Part shown: one piece after another, positions 10,688-21,420 of the stretch
Layout of the letters: each line of letters starts with the position of its first letter
How positions within the stretch are numbered: the stretch's first letter is position 1
Assembly: GCF_020886775.1 (NCBI RefSeq)
Contig: NZ_AP024525.1
Coordinates: 310,001-374,000 of the forward strand
Origin: Sinomonas cyclohexanicum
Lineage (GTDB): Bacteria > Actinomycetota > Actinomycetes > Actinomycetales > Micrococcaceae
Length of the DNA stretch: 64,000 nucleotides
Reading direction: 5' to 3'
Program-made: the position numbers and the translations under genes
The notes under the pieces: generated by a model
Told to the model about the DNA's origin: nothing
The model's database searches: none
Seen by the model: the letters and a program-made list of their open reading frames with translations, nothing else

Positions 10688-11190
10688 AGCCCCTCAAGCC
10701 GTGGGCGCTCGTGCTCGTCGCGATCGTGGTGGGCCTCGTGGGGGTCGCCGCCAACTCGCTCGCGATGCGGGCCTCGGCCGCCACCCCCGTCCTGCCCATC
10801 AGCGCGCTCGGGTCGATGGCCGTGATCGCCGTGGTCACGCTCGTGCTCGGGATCAGGGTGCTCCGGTGGCGCACCGGCCACCGCACGCACATGCTCGATC
10901 CGATCTTCGCGGCCCGTACCCTGGTCCTCGCCCACGCGTGCGCGTATGCGGGCGCGGTGCTTCTCGGGTGGCATGGCGGGGTGATCGCGGACCAGGTCCC
11001 GTTCCTGGCGACCAGGGCAGGCACGCCTCTGGTTGAGACGGCGCTGTTCATGATCCTCGGCGGAGTCGTCATGGTGGCCATCGGCTTCATCGTCGAGCGG
11101 TTCTGCCGGATCCCCCCGGAGGAGGGCGACGAGGACGAGGGGCACGCCGATGGGGGGCGAGCGCCGGATGCCGAGGGCGGACTTGCCTAG
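10684..11190 (+). CDS. DUF3180 membrane protein
   Basis: A 168-residue integral membrane protein with four predicted helices at about 7-25, 38-57, 80-98 and 118-138, and an acidic tail (EEGDEDEGHADGG). It matches the DUF3180 family, which in actinobacteria sits directly after folK. The GTG overlaps the folK stop by 2 bases. Position suggests co-expression with folate genes, but the function is unknown. Confidence 0.85.
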   Translation: MKPLKPWALVLVAIVVGLVGVAANSLAMRASAATPVLPISALGSMAVIAVVTLVLGIRVLRWRTGHRTHMLDPIFAARTLVLAHACAYAGAVLLGWHGGVIADQVPFLATRAGTPLVETALFMILGGVVMVAIGFIVERFCRIPPEEGDEDEGHADGGRAPDAEGGLA

Positions 11191-11701
11191 GACCCCGCGC
11201 CTGGCGATCGACCCAGCCGGGATCGAGTGGCGCCGGCTCGACCCGCGGTACCGGACGCTCCGACTGGCCACGGCGGCGCTGTCGACCGTCGTCTGGACGG
11301 CGATCGCCTGCATCCCGTGGGCGGCGACCTCCGCCAGGATCCTCTCGCTTCCGGCCTGGCTCACGCTCGGCCTGCCCGTCGCGGTGCTCGTGTGGGGAGC
11401 CGTTCAGATCGCGCTCACCCCACGACGGGTCCGCGCGATGGGCTACGCCGAGCGGGATGACGACCTCCTGATCCGTCGAGGCCTCCTCCTACGCCGCGTG
11501 AGCGTGGTGCCGTATGGGCGCATGCAGTACGTCGACGTGTCGGTCGGCCCCCTTGAGGGCGCCCTCGGCCTCGCCACGGTCAAGCTCCACACGGCGGCGG
11601 CCGCCACGAAGGCCGAGATCCCGGGCCTGCCCGACGGTGAGGCGGCGCGCCTGCGCGAGCAGCTCAGCGCCCGCGGCGAGGCCCGGCTGGCGGGGCTGTG
11701 A
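11150..11701 (+). CDS. Bacterial PH-domain membrane protein (YdbS-like)
   Basis: A 183-residue protein with two transmembrane helices (about 42-85) followed by a bPH2-type domain (RRVRAMGYAERDDDLLIRRG, then RRVSVVPYGRMQYVDVSVGP). This is the YdbS half of the paired YdbS/YdbT family. The start at 11150 overlaps the preceding gene by 41 bases; an alternative ATG at 11168 is equally plausible. It overlaps the next gene at GTGA. In Bacillus the pair is linked to resistance to some bacteriocins; whether that applies here is unknown. Confidence 0.83.
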   Translation: MGGERRMPRADLPRTPRLAIDPAGIEWRRLDPRYRTLRLATAALSTVVWTAIACIPWAATSARILSLPAWLTLGLPVAVLVWGAVQIALTPRRVRAMGYAERDDDLLIRRGLLLRRVSVVPYGRMQYVDVSVGPLEGALGLATVKLHTAAAATKAEIPGLPDGEAARLREQLSARGEARLAGL

Positions 11702-11937
11702 GCTCGCCCGCCGCTCCCGTGCCACCTTCGCAGTCCGCGGCCCCTCCGCCCACCGCGCCCGGCGGCGCGTGGCGGCGCGTGCATCCCCTCTCCCCGTGGG
11801 TTCGCGGCTGGATCCTGCTCGTGGCGCTGTTCGTGGGCATCGGCCGCGACTGGATGCAGTCGATCCTCACGGGCGAGCCGATGCGCGGCTGGTGGAGCGG
11901 GGTCCCCACCCCTGTCCTGGCCTGGGTGGCGCCGTGA
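11698..11937 (+). CDS. YdbT-like PH-domain protein, N-terminal piece
   Basis: A reading frame of 79 codons that starts with GTG overlapping the previous stop. It encodes a Pro/Ala-rich leader, then WRRVHPLSPWVRGWILLVAL, which is the conserved N-terminus and first helix of YdbT-like proteins. It stops at TGA 11935-11937 in the middle of the expected second helix, and the rest of the family continues in another frame from 11934. Adding one G in GTGGCG|CCGTG would rejoin the frames and give an uninterrupted hydrophobic helix (WVAAVILLVGGG). It is either half of a frameshifted gene or a true two-cistron split. Confidence 0.6.
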   Translation: MSSPAAPVPPSQSAAPPPTAPGGAWRRVHPLSPWVRGWILLVALFVGIGRDWMQSILTGEPMRGWWSGVPTPVLAWVAP

Positions 11938-13229
11938 TCCTGCTCGTCGGCGGCGGGTTCGTGCTCTCCTGGCTGACCACGCGCTACCTCGTCGACACCG
12001 CGACCGTGCGGGTGAAGAGCGGTATCGTGTTCCGCCAGCACCGGCAGGCACGGCTGGACCGGATCCAGGCGGTGGACGTGGTCCAGCCGTTCCTCGCACG
12101 GCTCTTCGGCCTTGCCGAGCTGCGCTTCGAGGTCGCCGACGCGAGCGGGAACGCCCTGCGCCTCTCATTCCTGCCCGCTGCGGAGGCGCAGCAGCTGCGG
12201 GCCAGCGTGCTGGCCGCGGCCGTCGCGGCCCGGGCCGCCCAGCAGCCTGAGGTTCCGACGAGCCCCGGCGAGGCGGCACGCGCGGGCGGGGAGCCGCCGT
12301 CGTCCGTGCCCCCTCCGGCAGTGTCCGCGCCCGCCCCGGCACCGGTGCCCGAGACCCTCGTGGCGCAGGCCTCGGTGGCGCGGATCCTCGCCTCGACCGC
12401 GCTCACGCCCTTCGTCATCGTCGCCGCCGCAATCTCCGCGGCCGGGATCGTGCTCGAGGTGACCCTCGGCGTCCGCGCGCTGAGCGCCGCGTTCATCCCG
12501 GCCCTGCTCGGCGGCGCGGTCACCGTGTGGAACCGGATCAGCTCGTTCTGGAACTTCAGGGTGATGGCCAGCGGCGACGGGCTCCGGCTCTCGCGCGGGC
12601 TCCTCGAGACCCGCAGCCAGACCGTCCCCGCCGGGCGCATCCAGGCGATCCTCATCCGCCAGCCGCTCCTGTGGCGGCCGCTCGGGTGGTGGTCCGTCCA
12701 CGTGAACGTCGCGGGATACCGGCACACCTCGGAGCGTGAGGGGTCCAAGTCGACGGTGCTGCCGGTCGGGACCGCCGAGGACGTGTTCCGCGTCCTCGGG
12801 CTCATCCTCCCGGATCCCGGGATCGATCCGGGCGCCGCGCGGGCAGCGTTCGAGGCGGGCATGACCGGATCCGGGGTGGACTGGGGCTTCGTGCACTCGC
12901 CGCCGCCCGCGCGGTGGGTGGACCCGTTCGCGTGGCGCCGCACGGGCTTCCTCGCCACCTCGACCGCGCTCCTGTCCCGCACGGGCGTGCTGGCCCGGAG
13001 CCTCGCGATCGTGCCGCACGAGCGGACGCAGTCGCTCGCCCTCACACAGGGGCCGATCGAGCGGTGGCTGGGGCTGGCCGGCGTCGAGCTCCATTCGACC
13101 CCGGGCCCGGTCAGGCCCGTCGTCCCGCACCTGTCCGTACCCGCCGCTGAGGCCCTGTTCGCCGAGCAGGCGGCCCGGGCCGCCCGGGCCCGCAGGCTTG
13201 GTCGGCCAGCACCAGGAGGAAACGCATGA
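11934..13229 (+). CDS. YdbT-like PH-domain protein, main piece
   Basis: A 431-residue frame starting at a GTG that overlaps the stop of the N-terminal piece (GTGA). It holds the second helix (ILLVGGGFVLSWLTTRYLVD), a PH domain (SGIVFRQHRQARLDRIQAVDV), a Pro/Ala linker, two more helices (about residues 150-205) and two further bPH2 repeats (RLSRGLLETRSQTVPAGRIQ, and RTGVLARSLAIVPHERTQSL). The three RxxR...Q-type PH repeats are typical of YdbT. It overlaps the DUF2520 gene by 4 bases (ATGA). Confidence 0.8.
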   Translation: MILLVGGGFVLSWLTTRYLVDTATVRVKSGIVFRQHRQARLDRIQAVDVVQPFLARLFGLAELRFEVADASGNALRLSFLPAAEAQQLRASVLAAAVAARAAQQPEVPTSPGEAARAGGEPPSSVPPPAVSAPAPAPVPETLVAQASVARILASTALTPFVIVAAAISAAGIVLEVTLGVRALSAAFIPALLGGAVTVWNRISSFWNFRVMASGDGLRLSRGLLETRSQTVPAGRIQAILIRQPLLWRPLGWWSVHVNVAGYRHTSEREGSKSTVLPVGTAEDVFRVLGLILPDPGIDPGAARAAFEAGMTGSGVDWGFVHSPPPARWVDPFAWRRTGFLATSTALLSRTGVLARSLAIVPHERTQSLALTQGPIERWLGLAGVELHSTPGPVRPVVPHLSVPAAEALFAEQAARAARARRLGRPAPGGNA

Positions 13230-14188
13230 CCCTTCCGATCTCGCCCCAGCCCGGGGGGCGCTCCCAGCGGCCCGGACGGCTCGGCATCGGGATCATCGGC
13301 GCTGGCAAGGTGGGCGCCGTGCTCGGCGCGGCGCTGCGCGCGGCCCAGCACGCCGTCGTCGGCGTCTCCGCCGTCTCGGAGGCGAGCCGGGAGCGTGCCG
13401 AGATGCTCCTGCCCGGGGTTCCGGTCCTCGAGATCCCGGACATCGTCGAGCGGGCCGAGCTCGTGCTGCTCGCCGTGCCGGACGACGCGCTCGGGCCGCT
13501 CGTGGATGGCCTCGCGAAGCTCGGCGCGTGGCAGCCGGGCCAGCTCGTGGCGCACACGTCCGGACGCCACGGCGTCGGGATCCTCGCCCCCGTCCGCGCG
13601 GCCGGAGCGATCCCGCTCGCGATCCACCCCGCGATGACGTTCACCGGGATGACCCTGGACCTCGCCCGGCTCACGGACTGCTGCTTCGGCGTCACTGCGG
13701 ACCCGGCGATGCTCCCCATTGCCCAGGCCCTCGTGGTCGAGATGGGCGCCGAACCCGTGGTCATCGCGGAGGGAGATCGCGTCGCGTATCACGCGGCGCT
13801 CGCGCACGGCTCGAACCACCTCGTGACCCTCGCGTCCCAAGCGGCCGAGATCCTCGGGCGGATCGGCGTCCCGGACCCCGCGGCCGTGCTCGGCCCGCTC
13901 CTGCGGGCCTCTCTCGACAACGCCCTCGCCGCGGGCGAGTCCGCGCTGACCGGCCCCGTGGCCCGCGGGGACGTCGGGACCGTGGCCGAGCACGTCGCGG
14001 CGCTCGGCGAGCTGGCGGGGGAGGCCACCTCCGGCGGTACCGGCTCGGCGGATATCCTTGAGGCCTACCGGGCCATGGCGCGCGCGACGGCGGTCCGCGC
14101 CGAGCGCCGCGGCCTGTTCGGCGCGGACGTGCGCGCGCGCCTCGAGGCCGCGCTCGATCCGAGCGACACCACCGGAGAGGAATCCTGA
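13226..14188 (+). CDS. Rossmann-fold DUF2520 protein
   Basis: A 320-residue NAD(P)-binding protein. [16 protein letters not shown] (about 22-37) is the dinucleotide loop, followed by an F420-oxidoreductase/ProC-like Rossmann domain and a helical DUF2520 domain containing [15 protein letters not shown]. Such proteins often sit next to panC. A dehydrogenase role in or near pantothenate synthesis is a reasonable inference but unproven. It is coupled to both neighbours (ATGA with the PH protein, a 1-base overlap with panC). Confidence 0.87.
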   Translation: MTLPISPQPGGRSQRPGRLGIGIIGAGKVGAVLGAALRAAQHAVVGVSAVSEASRERAEMLLPGVPVLEIPDIVERAELVLLAVPDDALGPLVDGLAKLGAWQPGQLVAHTSGRHGVGILAPVRAAGAIPLAIHPAMTFTGMTLDLARLTDCCFGVTADPAMLPIAQALVVEMGAEPVVIAEGDRVAYHAALAHGSNHLVTLASQAAEILGRIGVPDPAAVLGPLLRASLDNALAAGESALTGPVARGDVGTVAEHVAALGELAGEATSGGTGSADILEAYRAMARATAVRAERRGLFGADVRARLEAALDPSDTTGEES

Positions 14189-15156
14189 TGCCCATCACCG
14201 TTGTCCGCACCCGGGCGGAGCTGCAGGCCGCGATCTCGCGCGCACTGACCGCGGCCGCGCTGCGGGCCGACGTCGCGCGGGATCTGGCGGAGGAGGCCGT
14301 CGCGGCGCCTCGAGCCGACGACGTCACTGTCCCGTCGCTCGGCCTCGTGCCCACGATGGGCGCCCTCCACGACGGGCACCGCCGGCTCGCTGAGGCCGCG
14401 GTGGCGGGGAACGACGTCGTCGTCGCGAGCATCTTCGTGAATCCGCTCCAGTTCGGCGACCCCGTCGACCTCGAGCGCTACCCGCGCACGCTCGACGCGG
14501 ACGCGGCGCTGCTCGAGTCAGTCGGCGTGGACATCGTGTTCGCGCCCGAGCTCGAGGAGATGTACCCCGGCGGGGAGCCGCTCGTGCGGGTGACCGCTGG
14601 GCCGCTCGCGTCGAAGTGGGAGGGCGCCTCGCGGCCCGGTCACTTCGACGGCGTGTGCACCGTGGTCGCGAAGCTCCTCCACCTCGCGCTTCCGGGACCC
14701 GTTTCCGGTGTGCCGACGGCCTTCCGGGCCTATTTCGGGCAGAAGGACGCGCAGCAGGTCGCGATCGTGCGCCGCATGGTCAAGGACCTCAACTTCCCGG
14801 TGGACATCGTCTCGGTCCCGATCGTGCGCGCCGAGGACGGCCTCGCACTCTCGAGCCGCAACCAATTCCTGTCCGACACCCAGCGCGACGCCGCACTCGT
14901 CCTCTCGCGCGCGCTCCGGCTCGTCGAGGGGCGCGCGGCGGCGCACGAGCCGCTCCTGCCCGACGACGCCGTGGCCCTCATCGAGTCCCAGTCCGGCGTC
15001 GAGCTGGACTACTTCGACGTCGTGGACACCGACACGCTCGAACCGCTCGCATTCAACTGCCGCGAGACGCCGTTCACGGGCGAGGCCCTCGCCATCGTCG
15101 CGGCCAAGGTCGGCCCGGTCCGGCTGATCGACAACATGCCGCTGCGTGCACGCTGA
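14188..15156 (+). CDS. panC: Pantothenate synthetase
   Basis: A 322-residue ATP-dependent ligase that joins pantoate and beta-alanine. Key motifs are [10 protein letters not shown] with the HIGH-like nucleotide site, [28 protein letters not shown], and the KMSKS-like SSRN. An extra segment at about 25-45 (Ala-rich) lengthens the N-terminus compared with the 280-300 residues usual for the family. ATG 14188 overlaps the previous stop by one base. No panB or panD is present nearby. Confidence 0.96.
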   Translation: MPITVVRTRAELQAAISRALTAAALRADVARDLAEEAVAAPRADDVTVPSLGLVPTMGALHDGHRRLAEAAVAGNDVVVASIFVNPLQFGDPVDLERYPRTLDADAALLESVGVDIVFAPELEEMYPGGEPLVRVTAGPLASKWEGASRPGHFDGVCTVVAKLLHLALPGPVSGVPTAFRAYFGQKDAQQVAIVRRMVKDLNFPVDIVSVPIVRAEDGLALSSRNQFLSDTQRDAALVLSRALRLVEGRAAAHEPLLPDDAVALIESQSGVELDYFDVVDTDTLEPLAFNCRETPFTGEALAIVAAKVGPVRLIDNMPLRAR

Positions 15157-15164
15157 GACTGCCT

Positions 15165-15193
15165 GCTGACCCCCGCTCCCGAAATGGGTCAGC
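15165..15193. terminator. Hairpin between convergent panC and hydrolase
   Basis: GCTGACCC (15165-15172) pairs with GGGTCAGC (15186-15193). The right arm covers the stop codon of the leftward hydrolase. It is a candidate bidirectional terminator without a T-tract. Confidence 0.4.
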
Positions 15194-16064
15194 TGGCGAA
15201 GAACTCCGCGAGCCGGTCGATGAGGGGCTTGGCGGGGCGGGTCGGGGCATCGTGCGCGAGCTTCGCCAGGACGTCGATGTCCGAGGCGGGCAGCACGCCG
15301 TCGAGCCTCCTCGCCGCCTCGGCGAAGTATTCGGGGCTCGCGCCGCCCACGAGGAAGAGCGTCTCGAGGGGCAGCTCGTCGAAGCCCTTCGCTTCGGCGT
15401 CGGCGGCCACGACGGCGCGGATCTCGGCGGGTCCCGTTGGCAGGAGCCGCGAGAGGACCTTGCCCACGGGCATGCGGCTGCCGATCCGGTTCAGCACGGT
15501 GAGGACGGGCAGGGGCAGCTTCGCGATGGGCCCCGCGGTCTGGAGGCCGCGCAGGAGGACGGCGAGGGCCTTCTCCTCGTCCTTCGCGGCGAGCGCCTCC
15601 TCGAACTCGGGCATCCACTCGGCCTTGATGCTGCCCTCGAACGAGATGATCGGGTCGTACACGGCGATCTGCCCGATCTCGAGCTCCCGCCCGGCGTGCA
15701 GCGCGATGCACCCGCCGTAGTTGTGCCCGAACACGGCGTCGGCGCCGGTCTTGTCCAGCACAGCGGCGAGGTCCGAGATCTCGGTGGCGAGCGAGTAGTC
15801 CGCCGGCTGCGGCGACGACTCGCCGCGCCCCCGCCGGTTGTACACGTGCACCGGCGCCCCGAGCGCCTCGGCGAGCCGTAGCGCGAACTCCTTGTACAGC
15901 TCCGCGGTCACCATGGAACCGTGCACGACGACGACGCCTCCGTGCGCGGTCGCCTTGCCTTCCGCCCCTTCCGCCGCGCTCGACCCCGCGGGCGCGGTGA
16001 ACAGCTCGAGGCTGGCTCCGTCCTGGGTCGTGACGGTCGAGGCGGTGAGCTGGGTAGCGGCCAT
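15189..16064 (-). CDS. Alpha/beta hydrolase-fold protein with Asn at the nucleophile elbow
   Basis: A 291-residue alpha/beta-hydrolase fold protein. VVVVHGSMVTAELY is the oxyanion region and YNRRGRGES follows. The nucleophile elbow that normally reads GHSYGG reads GHNYGG here, with Asn115 (codon AAC) in place of Ser. This predicts loss of classical serine hydrolase chemistry; the protein may be a binding protein or use another mechanism. A TAGGCT box at 16071-16076 lies 6 bases upstream of the ATG (leaderless). It is convergent with panC and divergent from lysS. Confidence 0.85.
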   Translation of the reverse strand: MAATQLTASTVTTQDGASLELFTAPAGSSAAEGAEGKATAHGGVVVVHGSMVTAELYKEFALRLAEALGAPVHVYNRRGRGESSPQPADYSLATEISDLAAVLDKTGADAVFGHNYGGCIALHAGRELEIGQIAVYDPIISFEGSIKAEWMPEFEEALAAKDEEKALAVLLRGLQTAGPIAKLPLPVLTVLNRIGSRMPVGKVLSRLLPTGPAEIRAVVAADAEAKGFDELPLETLFLVGGASPEYFAEAARRLDGVLPASDIDVLAKLAHDAPTRPAKPLIDRLAEFFAS

Positions 16065-16192
16065 GAACCGAGCCTAGCGGCATTCACTGTGGCGCTCAGC
16101 GAACGGTCCGGCCGAAGGAGGGAATCGAGCCATGGCGATGGGGCGGCCGCGGAGCGCTGGTGGGGCCCGGGGAGCCTCACAGGCGGCTGGCC

Positions 16193-16198
16193 TAGAAT
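16193..16198 (+). promoter_or_regulatory. lysS -10 box, leaderless start
   Basis: TAGAAT is followed after 8 bases by the GTG of lysS, placing the transcription start at about the start codon. Confidence 0.65.
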
Positions 16199-16206
16199 TG
16201 AATGCT

Positions 16207-17736
16207 GTGACCGCAGAGAACGCCGCAGGGGAGCGCCCCGCAGGGAAGGGGCCAGCAGAGCCCGCCGACGCCAGCGAACAGATGCACATCCGCCGCGACA
16301 AGCGGGAGAAGCTCCTGGCGAACGGCGAGGCGCCGTACCCGGTGGCGCTTCCGCGGACGCATTCCCTCACCGAGGTGCGCGCCAAGTACCCCGATCTTAA
16401 GCCGGACACGGCCACGGGGGAGAAGGTCGGCGTGGTGGGCCGTGTCGTGTTCATCCGCAACACGGGCAAGCTCTGCTTCGCGACCCTCCAGGAGGGCGAC
16501 GGCACCCGCCTGCAGGCCATGCTGAGCCTGGCCAACGTGGGCGAGCAGCGCCTCGCGGACTGGAAGGCGCTCGTGGACCTCGGCGACCACGTGTTCGTCT
16601 CCGGCGAGGTCATCTCCTCCCGCCGCGGCGAGCTGTCCGTCATGGTGGACGAGTGGCAGATGGCCTCCAAGGCCCTCCGGCCCATGCCGACCCTGCACGC
16701 GGACCTCAACGAGGAGACCCGGGTCCGGCAGCGCTACGTGGACCTCATGGTCCGCGAGGAGGCCCGGAAGATGGTCTACACGCGCTCCAAGATCACCAAG
16801 AGCGTCCGCGACACGCTCGACTCGCACGGGTATGTCGAGGTCGAGACGCCAATGCTCAACCTCATCCACGGCGGCGCGACGGCCCGCCCTTTCTCGACGC
16901 ACCTCAACGCGTTCGACCAGACCATGACCCTTCGGATCGCGACCGAGCTGTACCTCAAGCGCGCGGTGGTCGGCGGGATCGAGCGGGTGTACGAGATCGG
17001 CCGGGTCTTCCGCAACGAGGGCGTCGACTCGACGCACAGCCCCGAGTTCACCACGCTCGAGTGCTACGAGGCGTACGCGGACCAGTTCACGATGGCGGAC
17101 CGCATGAAGGAGATCATCCTCAACGTCGCCGACGTCGTGGGTATCCGCCAGATCGAGACGCCCGAGGGCACGATCGACCTCGACGGCGAGTGGAAGTGGC
17201 TCGGCGTGTACCCCGGACTCTCCGAGGCGGTCGGTGAGGAGATCACCCCGGACACCCCGCTTGAGCGGCTTCTGGAGATCGGCGATGCCCACGGCGTCAA
17301 GACCGACCCGCTGTGGACCCAGGAGAAGGCGGTCATCGAGCTCTTCGGCGAGATCGTCGAGCCCACGCTCCTGAACCCCACGTTCGTCTACGACTACCCG
17401 CCCTCGGCCCAGCCGCTGGCCCGCCCGCACCGCGAGGACCCCCGGCTCATCGAGGCGTGGGACCTCATCATCGGCGGCATGGAGCGCGGCACGGCGTTCT
17501 CCGAGCTCATTGACCCGGTGATCCAGCGCGAGCGGCTCACCGAGCAGTCCCGGCTCGCCGCGGAGGGCGACGACGAGGCCATGGCCCTCGACGAGGACTT
17601 CCTCCGCGCCCTCGAATACGGTGCGCCGCCCATGGGCGGAATTGGCCTCGGCATCGACCGTCTGGTCATGCTGTTCACCCAGGCCGGTATTCGCGAAACG
17701 ATCCTGTTCCCCCTTCTGAAGCCCGAGGCCAACTGA
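16207..17736 (+). CDS. lysS: Lysyl-tRNA synthetase (class II)
   Basis: A 509-residue enzyme that charges tRNA-Lys. An OB-fold anticodon-binding domain (about 60-170, GVVGRVVFIRNTGKLCFATL) precedes the class II core with motif 2 (RVFRNEGVDSTHSPEFTTLE) and motif 3 (PPMGGIGLGIDRLVM). The GTG at 16207 is chosen because a TAGAAT box lies just upstream; an ATG 25 codons earlier would precede the promoter. The stop overlaps the ATG of a small membrane protein gene. Its tRNA partner is at 43.1 kb. Confidence 0.96.
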   Translation: MTAENAAGERPAGKGPAEPADASEQMHIRRDKREKLLANGEAPYPVALPRTHSLTEVRAKYPDLKPDTATGEKVGVVGRVVFIRNTGKLCFATLQEGDGTRLQAMLSLANVGEQRLADWKALVDLGDHVFVSGEVISSRRGELSVMVDEWQMASKALRPMPTLHADLNEETRVRQRYVDLMVREEARKMVYTRSKITKSVRDTLDSHGYVEVETPMLNLIHGGATARPFSTHLNAFDQTMTLRIATELYLKRAVVGGIERVYEIGRVFRNEGVDSTHSPEFTTLECYEAYADQFTMADRMKEIILNVADVVGIRQIETPEGTIDLDGEWKWLGVYPGLSEAVGEEITPDTPLERLLEIGDAHGVKTDPLWTQEKAVIELFGEIVEPTLLNPTFVYDYPPSAQPLARPHREDPRLIEAWDLIIGGMERGTAFSELIDPVIQRERLTEQSRLAAEGDDEAMALDEDFLRALEYGAPPMGGIGLGIDRLVMLFTQAGIRETILFPLLKPEAN

Positions 17737-17873
17737 TGGATTACGTGTTTGCCATCCTCCCGCCACTCGTGGTGGGTCTCATTTTCTGGTTCGCGATGCG
17801 CGCGATCTTCAATGCGGACAAGTCCGAGAGGGAGGCCCTCGCGAAGGCCGAACGCGAGGCGCAGGACTCCTGA
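17736..17873 (+). CDS. Small single-pass membrane protein downstream of lysS
   Basis: A 45-residue frame starting MDYVFAILPP. One transmembrane helix (about 4-24) is followed by a charged, helical cytosolic tail (KSEREALAKAEREAQDS). Its ATG shares a base with the lysS stop, so it is coupled to lysS. Similar tiny proteins occur after lysS in relatives as I recall them; no function is known. Confidence 0.7.
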   Translation: MDYVFAILPPLVVGLIFWFAMRAIFNADKSEREALAKAEREAQDS

Positions 17874-17897
17874 CAAGAATTGATTTGCACGGGTCTT

Positions 17898-17927
17898 TTG
17901 ACTCGTGGCCTTTTGGGCCTCCATACT
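17898..17927 (+). promoter_or_regulatory. lsr2 promoter
   Basis: TTGACT (-35, 17898-17903) and CATACT (-10, 17922-17927) are separated by 18 bases. The leader to the lsr2 ATG is about 110 bases and includes a GAGTC...GACTC inverted repeat. The region is conspicuously AT-richer than its surroundings, which could allow binding by Lsr2 itself. Confidence 0.6.
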
Positions 17928-18043
17928 GTTATTGCTCAGCAGGTGGTGGGCCTTGAGTCGGGGTTCGCCTGACTCGGCGGCTGCTGATTGCTTGAACTCC
18001 CATTTGCTTCGTCCCCAGGCGATGAGAAGAGAGAGAGCCACAG

Positions 18044-18382
18044 ATGGCACAGAAGGTCCAGATCATTCTTGAGGACGACATCGACGGCGGCAAGGCGGAC
18101 GAGACCGTCCGCTTCAGCCTCGACGGGTCAAACTACGAAATTGACCTCTCCACCGCGAATGCCGGCAAGCTCCGCGACGCGCTGGCGGAGTTCATTTCCG
18201 CCGGCCGCAAGGTGACGGCCGCCCGATCGGCATCTACGCCCCGCGTGCGGGCAGCCTCGTCCGGACGCAATTCGGATTCCGCGAAGATCCGCCAGTGGGC
18301 CCGCGACAATGGCTACAACGTAAATGCCCGCGGGCGCATCCAGCAGGAGGTCCAGGAGGCCTATCACCGGGCCAACGGCTGA
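18044..18382 (+). CDS. lsr2: Lsr2 nucleoid-associated protein
   Basis: A 112-residue H-NS-like protein that bridges DNA and silences AT-rich, often horizontally acquired genes. The N-terminal dimerisation half (QKVQIILEDDIDGG, ETVRFSLDG) and the C-terminal DNA-binding half (IRQWARDNGYNVNARGRI) are both intact, including the RGR AT-hook-like triplet at about 96-98. GAGAGAG upstream serves as a ribosome-binding site. An intrinsic terminator follows. Confidence 0.97.
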   Translation: MAQKVQIILEDDIDGGKADETVRFSLDGSNYEIDLSTANAGKLRDALAEFISAGRKVTAARSASTPRVRAASSGRNSDSAKIRQWARDNGYNVNARGRIQQEVQEAYHRANG

Positions 18383-18423
18383 CGAAGTCAATAGCACGTG
18401 ACGGCCGCCCCGCGCGGTCAAGG

Positions 18424-18454
18424 AAATCCCGGCGCCGTGGCGCTGGGATTTTCT
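18424..18454 (+). terminator. lsr2 intrinsic terminator
   Basis: AAATCCCGGCGC pairs with GCGCTGGGATTT (one G-T pair) across a 4-base loop and runs into TTTT. It is one of the few canonical T-tract terminators here. Confidence 0.85.
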
Positions 18455-18596
18455 GTGTCAGGGGTGCCGGCATTCCCGGTGATTCTGTTCGGAGGTGGCC
18501 CGCACTCTGTGTGTTGTGCCGCTCAGGGCAGCTGCGCGCGTGAGGCGAGCGGGCGTCGTCGTGCGCCATGCGACGCCTTGGGCAACCGGGGCCCGC

Positions 18597-18614
18597 GTTC
18601 ACCCTGTGGCGAAC
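18597..18614 (+). promoter_or_regulatory. Possible ClgR-like operator upstream of clpC
   Basis: GTTC and GAAC (second half-site GCGAAC) flank a 10-base centre, 77 bases before the clpC start. ClgR controls clp genes in several actinobacteria through GTTCGC-type inverted sites with a 9-base centre. The spacing here is one base longer and the first half-site is degenerate (GTTCAC), so the match is tentative. Confidence 0.3.
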
Positions 18615-18690
18615 ACCCCTCGCCAGCGGCTCCACGGCACGTAGCATCGAACTACGCAGTGCACCCAAGCTAAACCGGGGAGTTCGAGCA

Positions 18691-21210
<2,520 letters not shown>

Positions 21211-21213
21211 CGC

Positions 21214-21239
21214 TGGATCAGGGTTCACGCGCTGATCCA
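21214..21239. repeat. Small hairpin repeat after clpC
   Basis: TGGATCAG and CTGATCCA form a perfect 8-bp stem 4 bases after the clpC stop codon. The loop region AGGGTTCACGCGC resembles AGGGTTTATGCAC at about 28297, after another gene. Confidence 0.5.
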
Positions 21240-21251
21240 CACGCACGACGG

Positions 21252-21283
21252 CGGCCCCTCACCTCTCTCGAGGTGGGGGGCCG
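21252..21283. terminator. clpC terminator
   Basis: CGGCCCCTCACCTC pairs with GAGGTGGGGGGCCG (14 bp, one wobble) over a TCTC tetraloop. The 11-mer GCACGACGGCG overlaps its left foot. There is no T-tract downstream. Confidence 0.8.
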
Positions 21284-21420
21284 TTGCGCTGCCCGCACCT
21301 CGCGAGGATCACAGGAACACCCAGAGGAAATTAATCCAATCGCTAGACAAACTACCTAAGTGAGGGTACTGTCTTTCTTGGTCTCGGATTCCATCGCATC
21401 CACTTCCCCAGAGAGACATC

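Larger units (their letters stand above)
18383..18690. other. Gene-free stretch between lsr2 and clpC
   Basis: This 308-base stretch holds the lsr2 terminator (18424-18454), a one-mismatch copy of the dispersed GCACGACGGCG element at about 18556-18566, and an inverted GTTC/GAAC pair at 18597-18614 that may be a ClgR-type site for clpC. No supported gene is present. Confidence 0.7.
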
